A stretch of DNA of 64,000 nt. It comes from Bosea sp. Tri-49 (GTDB lineage: Bacteria > Pseudomonadota > Alphaproteobacteria > Rhizobiales > Beijerinckiaceae). Position numbers and translations under genes: made by a program. Below are positions 38,546-47,990 of this stretch, in pieces. The notes below the pieces were generated by a model. It was given only the letters and a program-made list of their open reading frames with translations. It searched no databases and had not been told where the DNA came from. The DNA lies in the NCBI RefSeq assembly GCF_003952665.1, contig NZ_CP017946.1, positions 2,852,001-2,916,000 of the forward strand, written 5' to 3'. Position 1 is the first letter of the stretch, and each line of letters opens with the position of its first letter.

Positions 38546-39094
38546 ATGATCCGCCGCTTCCTCGACGCGCTCTACCTCTTCGCCGGCTACGCCGCCGGCC
38601 TCTTCCTGATCGCGATCCTCGTCCTGATGATGGGGCTGTCGATCGGCCGCGAGGTCGGCTTCAACATCCCGGCAGGCGACGATTTCGCGTCCTGGTGCAT
38701 GGCGGCGATGGCCTTCCTCGGCCTCGCCCACACCTTCAAATCCGGCGAGATGATCCGGGTCGGCCTGCTGATCGATCACTTCCAGGGCCGCAAGCGCTGG
38801 CTCTTCGAGTGCTTTTCGCTGATCCTCGGCCTCGGCTTCGCCGGCTTCTTCGCCTGGCACGCCGTGGTGATGACCTGGCAGTCCTACGAGTTCAACGACG
38901 TCGCCGGCGGTGTCGTCGCCATGCCGATGTGGATCCCGCAGCTCGGCTATTCCGGCGGCCTCGTCATCCTGTTCATCGCCATGTTCGACGAGTTCGTCCA
39001 TGTCGTGCTGCGTGGCCAGCCGCCGCGCTACGAGAAGCCGCCGCCGCAAACCGACGAGGAAATCGTCGAGCGTGCCATGGCGAGCGGGGTCTGA
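38546..39094 (+). CDS. TRAP transporter small permease (DctQ)
   Basis: 182 residues, four membrane helices (about 8-32, 50-68, 88-110, 130-152), the DctQ pattern, with HTFKSGEMIRVGLLID in the central loop. GAGG precedes ATG 38546. First gene of a DctQ-DctM-DctP set driven from the promoter shared with the oxoprolinase gene. Confidence 0.9.
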   Translation: MIRRFLDALYLFAGYAAGLFLIAILVLMMGLSIGREVGFNIPAGDDFASWCMAAMAFLGLAHTFKSGEMIRVGLLIDHFQGRKRWLFECFSLILGLGFAGFFAWHAVVMTWQSYEFNDVAGGVVAMPMWIPQLGYSGGLVILFIAMFDEFVHVVLRGQPPRYEKPPPQTDEEIVERAMASGV

Positions 39095-39098
39095 CACC

Positions 39099-40406
39099 AT
39101 GGCTATGATTGAAATCTCCGCGCTGCTGCTCGTCTTGCTCGTCGTCCTGCTCGCCGGCGGCGTCTGGATCGCAATCTCTCTGATGGCCTGTGGCTGGGTC
39201 GCGATGCAGTTCGTCGCCGGTGGCATCCCGGCAGGCTCGGTGCTCGCGACGACAATCTGGGGCAACAGCGCCTCGTGGACACTCGCTGCGCTGCCGCTCT
39301 TCATCTGGATGGGCGAGATACTCTATCGAACACGGCTGTCGGAGGAGATGTTCCGCGGCCTCGCGCCCTGGCTGAACTGGCTGCCGGGCCGGCTGATGCA
39401 CGTCAACGTGCTGGCCTGCGGCATCTTCGGCTCGGTCTCCGGCTCCTCGGCGGCAACCTGCGCCACCGTCGCCAAGATCGCGCTGCCGGAGCTGAAGCGT
39501 CGCGGCTATGACGAGAAGCTCGCACTCGGCTCGCTCGCCGGCGCCGGCACGCTCGGCATCCTGATCCCACCCTCGATCACCATGGTGGTCTATGCGGTGG
39601 CGGCCAATGTCTCGATCATCCAGATCTTCCTCGCCGGCTTCCTGCCCGGCCTGCTCGTGATGGCGCTCTATTCCGGCTACATCGTGGTCTGGCACCTCAT
39701 GAACCCCGACAAGGCGCCGCCGGCCGAACCGAAGATGGCGCTGCGCGAGAAGCTCAGGGAATCGGCCAATCTCATCCCCTGCATGCTGCTGATCGCGCTG
39801 GTCTTCCTGTCGCTAATGCTCGGCTGGGCGACGGCGACGGAATGCGCCGCCTGGGGTGTGCTCGGCTCCTTCGGCATCGCCTGGTGGTCGGGCTCGCTGA
39901 CCAAGGAAGCCTTCTGGCTGAGCGTGATGGGCACGACGCGAATCACCTGCATGATCATGCTGATCCTCGCCGGCGCCTCCTTCATGTCGACCTCGATGGC
40001 CTATACCGGCATCCCGGCGGCGCTCGCCGCCTGGGTCGACTCGCTGCACCTCTCGCCCTACGCGTTGATCGCCGCGCTCACCGTGATGTACATCATCCTC
40101 GGCGCCGCGCTCGACGGCATCTCGATGATCGTGCTGACCACCGCGATCGTGCTGCCGATGATCAAGGCCGCCGGCTTCGACCTGGTCTGGTTCGGCATCT
40201 TCCTGGTGCTGATCGTCGAGATGGCGGAGGTCTCGCCGCCGGTCGGCTTCAACCTGTTCGTGCTGCAGACCATGTCGGGCAAGGATTCGAACACAGTCGC
40301 GCTCGCGGCGCTGCCCTTCTTTTTCCTGCTCGTCGCTGCGGTCGCGATCATCACGATCTTCCCGCAGATCGTGATGGTCTTGCCCCAGCTCGCCTTTCCG
40401 CAATGA
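39099..40406 (+). CDS. TRAP transporter large permease (DctM)
   Basis: 435 residues, about 12 helices. IFGSVSGSSAATCATVAKIA near 110 and GTLGILIPPSITMVVYAVAA near 150 are DctM hallmarks; EMAEVSPPVGFNLFVLQ near 375 is the second conserved loop. Sodium-driven uptake with DctQ and the binding protein. 4 bp after dctQ stop. Confidence 0.95.
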   Translation: MAMIEISALLLVLLVVLLAGGVWIAISLMACGWVAMQFVAGGIPAGSVLATTIWGNSASWTLAALPLFIWMGEILYRTRLSEEMFRGLAPWLNWLPGRLMHVNVLACGIFGSVSGSSAATCATVAKIALPELKRRGYDEKLALGSLAGAGTLGILIPPSITMVVYAVAANVSIIQIFLAGFLPGLLVMALYSGYIVVWHLMNPDKAPPAEPKMALREKLRESANLIPCMLLIALVFLSLMLGWATATECAAWGVLGSFGIAWWSGSLTKEAFWLSVMGTTRITCMIMLILAGASFMSTSMAYTGIPAALAAWVDSLHLSPYALIAALTVMYIILGAALDGISMIVLTTAIVLPMIKAAGFDLVWFGIFLVLIVEMAEVSPPVGFNLFVLQTMSGKDSNTVALAALPFFFLLVAAVAIITIFPQIVMVLPQLAFPQ

Positions 40407-40438
40407 TGCATAATCACCAAGAGGGAACGGAGAACACC

Positions 40439-41434
40439 ATGAAGCGCAGCGATTTCATCAAGGGAATGCTCGTCGCCGGCGTCGCCGCCGCGAGCCTCTC
40501 ACTCGCCGCCCCGGCGGCATTCGCCCAGGCAAAGTGGAACCTGCCGGCGGCCTACCCGTCGGACAACCCGCACAGCGAGAACCTCGCCATCTTTGCCAAG
40601 GATGTCGAGACGGCGACATCAGGCAAGCTCTCGATCACCGTCCACGCCAACGCCTCCCTGTTCAAGGCGCCGGAGATCAAGCGCGCCGTCCAGACCGGCC
40701 AGGCCCAGATGGGCGAGGTGCTGATGTCGCTGCACGAGAACGAGGACCCGATCTTCGGCATCGACGTCGTGCCGTTCCTGGCGACCTCCTTCGTCGAATC
40801 GAAGAAGCTCTATGCGGCCTCGAAGGCGGCGGTCGAGAAGAAGCTCGACAGTCAGGGCATCAAGCTCCTGTTCATGGTTCCCTGGGCGCCGCAGGGCGTC
40901 TACGCCAAAAAGGAGATCAACACGATCGAGGACATGAAGGGCCTGAAATGGCGGGCCTATAATGTCGGCACGACCCGCCTCGGCGAAATCCTCGGCATGC
41001 AGTCGGTGACGATCCAGGCGGCGGAACTGCCGCAGGCGCTGGCGACCGGCGTGGTCAACTCCTTCATGTCGTCGGGCGGCACCGGCTATGACTCGAAGGC
41101 CTGGGAGACGCTGACGCATTTCTACGACGTCCAGGCCTGGATCCCGAAGAACGCGACCTTCGTCAACAAGGCGGCCTTCGCCGCGCTCGACAAGCCGACG
41201 CAGGACGCGATCCTCAAGGCCTCGGCCGAGGCCGAAGCCCGCGGCTGGAAGACCTGGGAAGAGAAGACCAACTGGTATCTCGACCAGCTCAAGGCCAAGG
41301 GCATGAAGGTCAACGCCCCCTCGCCCGCCCTCAAGGACGGTTTCAAGAAGGCCGGCGAGACCCTGACCGCCGACTGGCTGAAGAAGGCCGGCGCCGACGG
41401 CCAGGCCATCGTCGACGCCTACAAGAAGATGTGA
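40439..41434 (+). CDS. TRAP transporter substrate-binding protein (DctP)
   Basis: 331 residues. Signal peptide with cleavage near AFA-QA (about residue 30). The core KLSITVHANASLF, KGLKWRAYNVGTTRLGEILG with the conserved Arg that binds a carboxylate, and ALATGVVNSFMSSGG match DctP. Ligand is an organic acid; the divergent oxoprolinase suggests 5-oxoproline or a related lactam acid, by inference. Confidence 0.93.
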   Translation: MKRSDFIKGMLVAGVAAASLSLAAPAAFAQAKWNLPAAYPSDNPHSENLAIFAKDVETATSGKLSITVHANASLFKAPEIKRAVQTGQAQMGEVLMSLHENEDPIFGIDVVPFLATSFVESKKLYAASKAAVEKKLDSQGIKLLFMVPWAPQGVYAKKEINTIEDMKGLKWRAYNVGTTRLGEILGMQSVTIQAAELPQALATGVVNSFMSSGGTGYDSKAWETLTHFYDVQAWIPKNATFVNKAAFAALDKPTQDAILKASAEAEARGWKTWEEKTNWYLDQLKAKGMKVNAPSPALKDGFKKAGETLTADWLKKAGADGQAIVDAYKKM

Positions 41435-41471
41435 CGACGGACACCCGCGCCTGGCGCGGGAACCACGACAG

Positions 41472-41619
41472 AACCCCTCTCCTGTAAGGAGAGGGGCAGG
41501 GGTGAGGTGTAGGCCCCTGAACCAGTTCCGTGTCGACCCGGCCGCGGCTGCGATGGCCACAGTCTGTCCGTTGAATGGCCGACACCTCACCCTGCCCTCT
41601 CCTTACAGGAGAGGGTTCC
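41472..41619. repeat. Intergenic inverted-repeat element, second copy type
   Basis: Left module 41472-41514 (CTCTCCTGTAAGGAGAGGGG then CAGGGGTGAGGTGT) and right module 41577-41619, which is its near-exact reverse complement, separated by about 62 bp. Related to 21693-21846. Lies between dctP and a MarR-like gene; likely ends transcription or marks a mobile unit. Confidence 0.75.
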
Positions 41620-41644
41620 CCGCGCCCTTTCCGGCAGGCTACGG

Positions 41645-42172
41645 ATGCCTACTCCTCCCTTCACCGACGACCTCGGCCCGATCGTCTCCTCCGGTCATCT
41701 CGCCTCCGGCGCGATGCCGGCGCTGTCGGAGTTCGAGTTCGCGCTGACGATGACCGTCAACGCCTTCCATCGCTGGATGCTGCGCGCCATGACGGCGGGC
41801 GGCGTGCCGGAGCTGACGCCGATGGACGTGCTCGTCCTGCACAACGTCAACCATCGCGGCAAGCCCAAGCGCCTCGCCGACATCTGCCTCGTCCTCAATA
41901 TCGAGGACACGCATCTGGTGAACTATTCGCTGAAGAAGCTCGAGCGCCTGAAGCTCCTGAAGAGCGGGCGCAAGGGCAAGGAGAAGACCGTCGCGGTAAC
42001 GCCGGCGGGCGAGGAAGCCTGCAAGCGCTACGCCCAGATCCGCGAGCAACTGCTGGTCAAATCGGTGCTGGCGACCGGCATCGACCCGGCCCGCCTGTCC
42101 GAGATCGCCGCGGCGATGCGCTCGCTCTCCGGCCAGTACGACCAGGCGGCACGGGCAGCGGCGAGCCTGTGA
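41645..42172 (+). CDS. MarR-like winged-helix regulator
   Basis: 175 residues. ELTPMDVLVLHNVNHRGKPK, LADICLVLNIEDTHLVNYSL and LKLLKSGRKGKEKTVAVTPA outline a MarR-type winged helix, of the group annotated as predicted MarR transcription regulators. It lies downstream of the TRAP operon and could control it, but the strong operator is at the other end of the operon, so the link is only positional. Confidence 0.85.
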   Translation: MPTPPFTDDLGPIVSSGHLASGAMPALSEFEFALTMTVNAFHRWMLRAMTAGGVPELTPMDVLVLHNVNHRGKPKRLADICLVLNIEDTHLVNYSLKKLERLKLLKSGRKGKEKTVAVTPAGEEACKRYAQIREQLLVKSVLATGIDPARLSEIAAAMRSLSGQYDQAARAAASL

Positions 42173-42297
42173 CGTCGGACTACGGCTCGATCATTTAACG
42201 CCATACACGAAGCGCCACCGACTAATCTCTCGGCTCGTCGGTTTGATCGGCCGTGCAAAAAAACTTATCCCCGGTGCGATAGCCGTGCTTAATATCC

Positions 42298-43125
42298 GTG
42301 TCCGTCGCGGAGGTCAGCGCACGGATGCTCAGCAGTCGATCGGTCACCGAAAGAAGTCGCACCGAAAGGCTGCGACGCAACGTCCTTGCGAGCTACACCG
42401 CCGGTGAGCGGATGATGGCGGCGTTCGAGCGGCTACGGGCGCTCGCGGAGAAAGCTGGCTTCAACCCGGACCAGCCACGGATACCCGCAAACCAGTTCGG
42501 TGGTGGCCGATGGACAGACGGCAGCGGGAGCGGCGACGGCGCCATTCCGCTTCTACCGGATCTGCTCTCGATCTTTCCAGAAGCGATCGAGGGCATAGCG
42601 ACCGATTTCGACAGGACGACGATCGGCGAATCGCCGGCAATTCCGGCAGAGCGTCCATCCAATCCGTTCAGAGTGACTGAGGTTACAAAGAACTCGGCCC
42701 GCTGGTTGCAGCAGGCCAAAACGGCGGGTGCATCCACCCAGGCGCGCGGCTTCATCGGGAAGCTGATGGAGACCGATTGGTTGCGAGGCTACCTGCCGCG
42801 GATCACCTCCTATCTGGACGAGCCCAAGACCTTGCAGGAGCTTGAGGCCGGCGTATCGTCCCCACGCGCCGGTTTCGACGTGCACCATCGGGCTGAACGG
42901 GCCGCGGCTTTGGTGGACGGCTACTCCAGAGCGCTCGTCAACGGCCGTGCTAATCTCGTCCTGGTCCCGACCTTGCGGCATTGGGAAGTGACGGGGTGGT
43001 ACATGACCCCCAACAGAGATTATAGGGGGCTGACACCACGGGAATACTTGCGCGGTAAAAATTGGGAAGAACGTCTACGTATCGGTGACCGCGCGATGAA
43101 ACTCCATGGGATTCTAAAGCCATGA
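42298..43125 (+). CDS. Putative toxin with HHxxE C-terminal domain
   Basis: 275 residues. The N-terminal half has the linker QPRIPANQFGGGRWTDG (60-75) seen just before toxin domains of alphaproteobacterial polymorphic toxins. The C-terminal 85 residues hold GFDVHHRAERAA (His196, His197, Glu200), then NLVLVPTLRHWEVTGWY and LTPREYLRGKNWEERLRIG, matching the HHIVEQ...HWxINGW...REYLRGKxWxER toxin domain found at Rhs and related protein C-termini. No signal peptide or large delivery domain. Start GTG 42298; ATG 42325 is possible. Overlaps its putative immunity gene by ATGA. Confidence 0.75.
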   Translation: MSVAEVSARMLSSRSVTERSRTERLRRNVLASYTAGERMMAAFERLRALAEKAGFNPDQPRIPANQFGGGRWTDGSGSGDGAIPLLPDLLSIFPEAIEGIATDFDRTTIGESPAIPAERPSNPFRVTEVTKNSARWLQQAKTAGASTQARGFIGKLMETDWLRGYLPRITSYLDEPKTLQELEAGVSSPRAGFDVHHRAERAAALVDGYSRALVNGRANLVLVPTLRHWEVTGWYMTPNRDYRGLTPREYLRGKNWEERLRIGDRAMKLHGILKP

Positions 43126-43493
43126 AAAGGGTCGATCTTCACTCTATGTCTGTCGGAGAGTTGCTCCTTCGATACATTGAGCTGGCCACGCAGCGCGAAC
43201 GGGCTGAGGTGCGTTCCCTGATCGCAGAGCAGAATCGGGCGATCCGAGAAATCTGGCGCATTGAGGATGAACTCAAACTCCGCCCCGGCGATCAAAGGAT
43301 CGCGCTGACGAGCCTATTCGACCACCCCAATCGGCAGGTCCGTTGCGAGGCCGCGCTCGCGACAGCCTACGTCGCCCCGGTGGCGTCTCGCCGGATGCTT
43401 GAAACCATCATCAGGCTCGGCTGGGAGCCTCAATCCTCACAAGCTAGAGAGCGGCTGATGAACCTCGATAGCGGCTTCTTCGTGCCATCCTAG
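43122..43493 (+). CDS. DUF2019-type immunity protein
   Basis: 123 residues. SVGELLLRYIELATQRERAE, EIWRIEDELKLRPGDQRIAL and LFDHPNRQVRCEAALATAYVAP follow the DUF2019 pattern, an all-helical repeat fold seen beside toxin genes. ATGA overlap with the toxin gene and matching lower-GC composition support a toxin/immunity pair. Direct contact is inferred. Confidence 0.78.
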   Translation: MKRVDLHSMSVGELLLRYIELATQRERAEVRSLIAEQNRAIREIWRIEDELKLRPGDQRIALTSLFDHPNRQVRCEAALATAYVAPVASRRMLETIIRLGWEPQSSQARERLMNLDSGFFVPS

Positions 43494-43556
43494 AGTCGGT
43501 CTGCAGATTCTCAGGGTCTCCTGGGGAGGGGTCATTTTGGGAAGAGGGATTCCCCC

Positions 43557-45230
43557 TCACCCCTCCACCAGCCGGCGCGCGATCACCTGCGCCTGGATCT
43601 CGGCCGCGCCCTCGAAGATGTTGAGGATGCGGGCGTCGCAGAGCACGCGGCTGACCGGGTACTCCAGCGCAAAGCCGTTGCCGCCATGGATCTGCAGCGC
43701 GTTGTCGGCCGCCGCCCAGGCGACGCGGGCGCCTAGCAACTTGGCCATGCCGGCCTCAAGGTCGCAGCGCCGGTCGGCATCCTTCTCGCGGGCGGCAAAA
43801 TAGGTGAGCTGGCGGGCGATGACGAGTTCGGCCGCCATCATGGCGAGCTTGTCGGCGACACGCGGGAAGGCGATCAGCGGCTTGCCGAACTGGATGCGCT
43901 CCTGGGCATAGCGCAGGCCGAGATCGAAGGCGCATTGCGCGACGCCGAGCGCCCGCGCCGCGGTCTGGATGCGGGCCGCCTCGAAGGTCTGCATCAACTG
44001 CTTGAAGCCCTGGCCCTCGACGCCGCCGAGCAGGTTGTCGCCCTTGACCTCGAAACCGTCGAAGGCGAGCTCGTATTCCTTCATGCCACGATAGCCGAGC
44101 ACCTCGATCTCGCCGCCGGTCAGGCCCGCGACCGGGAACGGCTCGGCGTCGGTGCCGCGCGGCTTCTCGGCGATCAGCATGGAGAGGCCGCGATAGCCCG
44201 GCGCGTCGGGATCGGTGCGGACCAGCAGCGTCATGATGTCGGCGCGGACCGGATGGGTGATCCAGGTCTTGTTGCCATGGACCTTCCAGACATCACCATC
44301 CTTCACCGCCTTGGTTCGCAGCGAGGCAAGGTCCGAGCCGGTGTTGGGCTCGGTGAAGACGGCTGTCGGCAGGATTTCTCCCGAGGCGATCTTCGGCAGC
44401 CAATAGGCCTTCTGCTCGTCCGTACCGCCGTTCAGGATCAATTCGGCGGCGATCTCGGAGCGGGTGCCGAGCGAGCCGACGCCGATATAACCGCGCGAGA
44501 GCTCCTCGGAGACGACGCACATCGAGACCTTCGACAGGCCCATGCCGCCGAATTCCTCGGGGATGGTCAGGCCGAAGACGCCGAGCTCGGCCATCTGCTC
44601 GACCACCGGCATCGGGATGTATTCGTTCTGCAAGTGCCATTCATGCGCATGCGGCGTCACCTGCTGCTCGCAGAAGCGGCGCATCTCCGAGCGGATCGCT
44701 TCCAGCGTCTCGTCGAGGCCGGGATCGCCGACGCTGGCGAGGCCCTGGCTCTGGCTGAACAAGGCGACGAAGCGGGCGCGGTTCTCCGGTGTGTTGCCCT
44801 CGGCGATCAGCGCCTCGGCTGCGTCCGAGCAAGCGGCGGCGACAGCCTTGGCCGTCAGGCCGAGCGCCGGTAGCCGGACGATCTCGCCCTGGCTCATCGG
44901 GATGCCGCCGAAGATCTGGGCGGCATATTCGCCGGCGCCGATCCGGATGGCGTAGTCCTCGATCGCGCCGTAGCGATCCTCGGCCTGCAGGCGCTCGCCA
45001 TAGGCCTTGAGCTCGCGCAGCGCCATCACATAGGTGGCGAGCCAGGACAGGCCATGGGCGGCATGCTGCTCCTGCTCTAGCTTCGCCGAGGAGATCCGGC
45101 CGTCGACCAGCACTTTTTGCCTGACGGCGGCGACCGCCTCCTCCAGCAAGGTCTCGAAGCCCGGCAGCGCGGCGGCGATCAGCGCGACGGCATTGGCCTC
45201 GGAATCGGCCTTGATGGCGGTGGCGTTCAT
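43557..45230 (-). CDS. mcd: (2S)-methylsuccinyl-CoA dehydrogenase
   Basis: Flavoprotein that converts methylsuccinyl-CoA to mesaconyl-CoA in the ethylmalonyl-CoA pathway for acetate/C1 assimilation. 557 residues, about 170 longer than ordinary acyl-CoA dehydrogenases because of the N-terminal domain with SSAKLEQEQHAAHGLSWLAT, typical of Mcd. The ACAD core has FTEPNTGSDLASLRT and IHGGNGFALEYPVSRVLCDA; Arg and FGKPL positions fit. Stands alone; ccr, ecm and mch are not in the window. Confidence 0.9.
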   Translation of the reverse strand: MNATAIKADSEANAVALIAAALPGFETLLEEAVAAVRQKVLVDGRISSAKLEQEQHAAHGLSWLATYVMALRELKAYGERLQAEDRYGAIEDYAIRIGAGEYAAQIFGGIPMSQGEIVRLPALGLTAKAVAAACSDAAEALIAEGNTPENRARFVALFSQSQGLASVGDPGLDETLEAIRSEMRRFCEQQVTPHAHEWHLQNEYIPMPVVEQMAELGVFGLTIPEEFGGMGLSKVSMCVVSEELSRGYIGVGSLGTRSEIAAELILNGGTDEQKAYWLPKIASGEILPTAVFTEPNTGSDLASLRTKAVKDGDVWKVHGNKTWITHPVRADIMTLLVRTDPDAPGYRGLSMLIAEKPRGTDAEPFPVAGLTGGEIEVLGYRGMKEYELAFDGFEVKGDNLLGGVEGQGFKQLMQTFEAARIQTAARALGVAQCAFDLGLRYAQERIQFGKPLIAFPRVADKLAMMAAELVIARQLTYFAAREKDADRRCDLEAGMAKLLGARVAWAAADNALQIHGGNGFALEYPVSRVLCDARILNIFEGAAEIQAQVIARRLVEG

Positions 45231-45372
45231 GTCTCTCTCCCTTTGTTGCGATGCAGCATAAGGGAAGAATCGCGGATCGCGAAAGCCGTCTTTTGGCGGA
45301 GGCCCGCGCAGTGGACTGCCGGGCGTTAACCCCCCTTCAACCCTGACAAGGGATTATCCAACTGTCGCGAAT

Positions 45373-46731
45373 TTGCATCATCGCGGTTCGCGCCCGCTCG
45401 TCTTTCGTCTTTTTGGCTATGAGGGCTCTGGTCAGTTGCGTCTGCGTCGGCGATCGAAGCGAGTGGGCTGGCAGCGTCTGCGCTGGGCGCTGGCGACGGT
45501 CGCGCCCTGGGCGCTCTCGGCCGGCATGCTGGTCTCCTTCACCGCCTCGGCCGGGCAGAACCCGGCCCCTCTCGGCCCGCCGGGCTCGCTGATCGCGCGC
45601 ACCGCGCCCGGCCCGCTCTCCGATCTGGTTGATGGCCCTTCTCTGCTCGTTGCCGCCAGCGCCTTCCATCTGCCGGAGCGCGCCTATGCCCGCCTGGTCC
45701 AGCCGGCGCGCCTCTCCTTCGAGCAACCCGAGAAAACCTTCGCGATCGATCCGCGTCGGCCGCGCGAGGACATGAAGCGCAGCGCCAGCGCCTTCCCGCA
45801 GGTCGACCGCAGCAGCAAGGGCGATCCGCTGCTGGGCCTTCGCCCGACCCTGACCCGCAACGGCCCGCCCGGCGAGCTCGAACGCGTCGTCTTCGGCGAC
45901 ACCCAGCCGGGGCTGATCTCGGGCGGCTTCTCGCTCGACGCGCTGGAAAGCCCGGACGAGCCGCCGCTCGGCTTCGAGCCCTTCCTGCGCGACGAGGGCG
46001 TCACCGACCCGGCTCTGTCCGATTCCTCGCCGACGGCGGTCCCGAAGAGCATCGGCTCGCCGCGTCATGGCGAACTCAGTCCGGACAATCTCGACGGCGC
46101 GACGCCGACCGTCGCCGCGACGCTCGGCCAGTCCTCCAGCACGCCGGCGGCCAACGGCATGGCCGCCGCCAGCTCGGCGACGCCGATGCAGATGGCGCCC
46201 GTCGCCGCCGAGCCTAAATCGCGCAGCCGCGTCGCCAAGTCCGAGCGCGGGCCGACCACCGATCTGCGCACCGTCGATCCCGCCGAGAAGCAGATCTACA
46301 CCAGCCTGATTGCGCCCGAGAACATGGCCAAGGAGCAGCGCTGCCTGGCCGAAGCCGTTTATTTCGAGGCGCGCTCGGAGGGTGAGCAGGGCCGCGCCGC
46401 GGTGGCGCAGGTGGTGCTCAACCGGGTCAAGAGCGGGCTCTACCCGAACACGGTCTGCGGCGCGGTCTACCAGAACGCCAGCCGCCACCTCGCCTGCCAG
46501 TTCACCTTCGCCTGCGAGGGCAAGTCGCTGCGCATCACCGAGCCCGGCCCCTGGCGCGACGCCACCCGCATCGCCCGCGAGGTCTATGACGGCACGACCT
46601 ATCTGGCCGAAGTCGGCGCCTCCACCCACTACCACGCCGACTATGTCCGCCCGTACTGGGCGCGCAAGCTGAAGAAGATGGACACGATCGGCCGGCACGT
46701 CTTCTACAAGCTCAGGCCGGGGCAGACTTGA
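45373..46731 (+). CDS. Cell wall hydrolase, SleB family
   Basis: Up to 452 residues. One N-terminal membrane helix or signal (LRWALATVAPWALSAGMLVS), a long low-complexity Pro/Ser/Ala region, then a C-terminal SleB domain (about 315-450): CLAEAVYFEARSEGEQGRAA with the catalytic Glu, VVLNRVKSGLYPNTVCGAVY and THYHADYVRPYWARKL. The frame starts with TTG 45373; TTG 45436, which has GAGGG upstream, or GTG 45463 may be the true start. Likely peptidoglycan amidase or lytic enzyme in the periplasm. Confidence 0.87.
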   Translation: MHHRGSRPLVFRLFGYEGSGQLRLRRRSKRVGWQRLRWALATVAPWALSAGMLVSFTASAGQNPAPLGPPGSLIARTAPGPLSDLVDGPSLLVAASAFHLPERAYARLVQPARLSFEQPEKTFAIDPRRPREDMKRSASAFPQVDRSSKGDPLLGLRPTLTRNGPPGELERVVFGDTQPGLISGGFSLDALESPDEPPLGFEPFLRDEGVTDPALSDSSPTAVPKSIGSPRHGELSPDNLDGATPTVAATLGQSSSTPAANGMAAASSATPMQMAPVAAEPKSRSRVAKSERGPTTDLRTVDPAEKQIYTSLIAPENMAKEQRCLAEAVYFEARSEGEQGRAAVAQVVLNRVKSGLYPNTVCGAVYQNASRHLACQFTFACEGKSLRITEPGPWRDATRIAREVYDGTTYLAEVGASTHYHADYVRPYWARKLKKMDTIGRHVFYKLRPGQT

Positions 46732-46836
46732 GCGATATTGTAGCGCGAACAATCAAATGGCATCGAGCGAACGATCAATTGGCGGCAAGTTGAATTTCGT
46801 CCACTCCCGGCTAGGCTCATTGCGGGAGGGCTATCG

Positions 46837-47667
46837 ATGGACCCAGCTAGCATGTCGACTGCAATTGGGGCCGCCAATGCGGTAGCCAAAAACAGCCTTG
46901 TCAGAGATTTGCTTGGCCCACTCGCAAAGGCTTACGGCGCGGATTGGGGCGAGCGAGCTAAAGAGCGTCTCGAAGCCGCGAAAGCTGAGCGAAGGGCAAA
47001 GAACCTAGAAGCGCACGTTGCCAACGCCGAACGGGAGGTCCCGCTCGATGACCTCGATCCAGCGATACTGGAGCAATGGGCCGTCGCGGTCAGCGAAGTG
47101 GATCCTCTGGATGAACAGCTCTCGAATGCTTGGCGGGCGGCGATCAAAGCAGTGGCATCCCATAATCCCTACCGAGAAAAAATTCTGCGGCTTCTCAAAA
47201 GCATGACACCTGACGAGGTCTATCAATTTATCGGCCGCCGTAGTTTCTACGGTCTGCCCGCCGAATACCGCGACCGCTTCGTTGATCTCGGTCTCTGCCA
47301 GCCTTTTAAGGAACGCATTTTACAGACTGCGATCATGACGCTGCCCATCGGCCTAATGTTGGCGGCGCTGACCTATTTTTTCCTCCCCCGCGGCTTGGAC
47401 CTGCGCGGAGCGCTGAACGAAGGCGATAGGACGGCGTCCTATTTCATCGCTTCCAGCCTCACCCTCGGCTGGGCCGTTGGTGCCACGGCGTTGATGATTT
47501 GGATGCTTCGGGTGCCAATACCGACACGTTTGGGTGTTGCATTCTGGAGTTTAAGTCGCTCAACGACGTCTCTTAAGGTAACGGTATTGGCCGCATCTTC
47601 GGAAAGTTCCGCCGAACCCTCTCGCAACGAGCGTAAAGCGTCGAAAGCCAGCCGAGCACGCTCTTAA
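46837..47667 (+). CDS. Membrane protein of unknown function
   Basis: 276 residues. An amphipathic, charged N-terminal half (KERLEAAKAERRAKNLEAHV) that may be coiled coil, then two membrane helices at about 167-188 (AIMTLPIGLMLAALTYFFLP) and 206-229, and a Ser/Arg-rich tail. The layout resembles DUF4393/Abi-alpha-type proteins but I cannot confirm this. Codon use is less GC-biased than neighbours, suggesting transfer. Confidence 0.6.
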   Translation: MDPASMSTAIGAANAVAKNSLVRDLLGPLAKAYGADWGERAKERLEAAKAERRAKNLEAHVANAEREVPLDDLDPAILEQWAVAVSEVDPLDEQLSNAWRAAIKAVASHNPYREKILRLLKSMTPDEVYQFIGRRSFYGLPAEYRDRFVDLGLCQPFKERILQTAIMTLPIGLMLAALTYFFLPRGLDLRGALNEGDRTASYFIASSLTLGWAVGATALMIWMLRVPIPTRLGVAFWSLSRSTTSLKVTVLAASSESSAEPSRNERKASKASRARS

Positions 47668-47691
47668 TTGGCATTCGTGGGAGCCAGCTGT

Positions 47692-47958
47692 CTAGAACAA
47701 GCTTCCCTGCGGCGGCGGCTCAGGCGGCGGTGGTGGCGCCTCGGCCTGGGCTGGGGCGGCCGTAGCTGGATCATCATCGCCGACGCCGGCCTTGTTCATA
47801 CGCCGGTTGACGATCCACTCCTGTAGCTCTGGCGGCGCGTTCATCAGGATCTCCTTGCCTGCCGAGCCGTCGAGCCAGGCATCGAAGTCGTCCGGATGCA
47901 GCATCGCCGGCATGCGGTTGTGGATACTTTCCGTGAGCCCCGCCGCCGCTCGGGCGCT
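47692..47958 (-). pseudogene. C-terminal remnant of a SRAP (YedK/HMCES) gene
   Basis: The frame reads LTESIHNRMPAMLHPDDFDA then WLDGS and a tail rich in Pro ending GSLF, the C-terminus of SOS-response-associated peptidase proteins that crosslink abasic DNA. An in-frame TAA (47959-47961) precedes it and the catalytic N-terminal Cys2 region is absent. About 80 of 220-250 residues remain. Confidence 0.75.
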
Positions 47959-47990
47959 TTAATGCAATCCATGGGCTGGTCATCGTGAGA

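Noticed and set aside
45337..46752. 471-codon minus-strand open frame over the SleB-like gene
   Set aside because: The plus strand holds a clear SleB domain; the minus frame has no recognisable domain.
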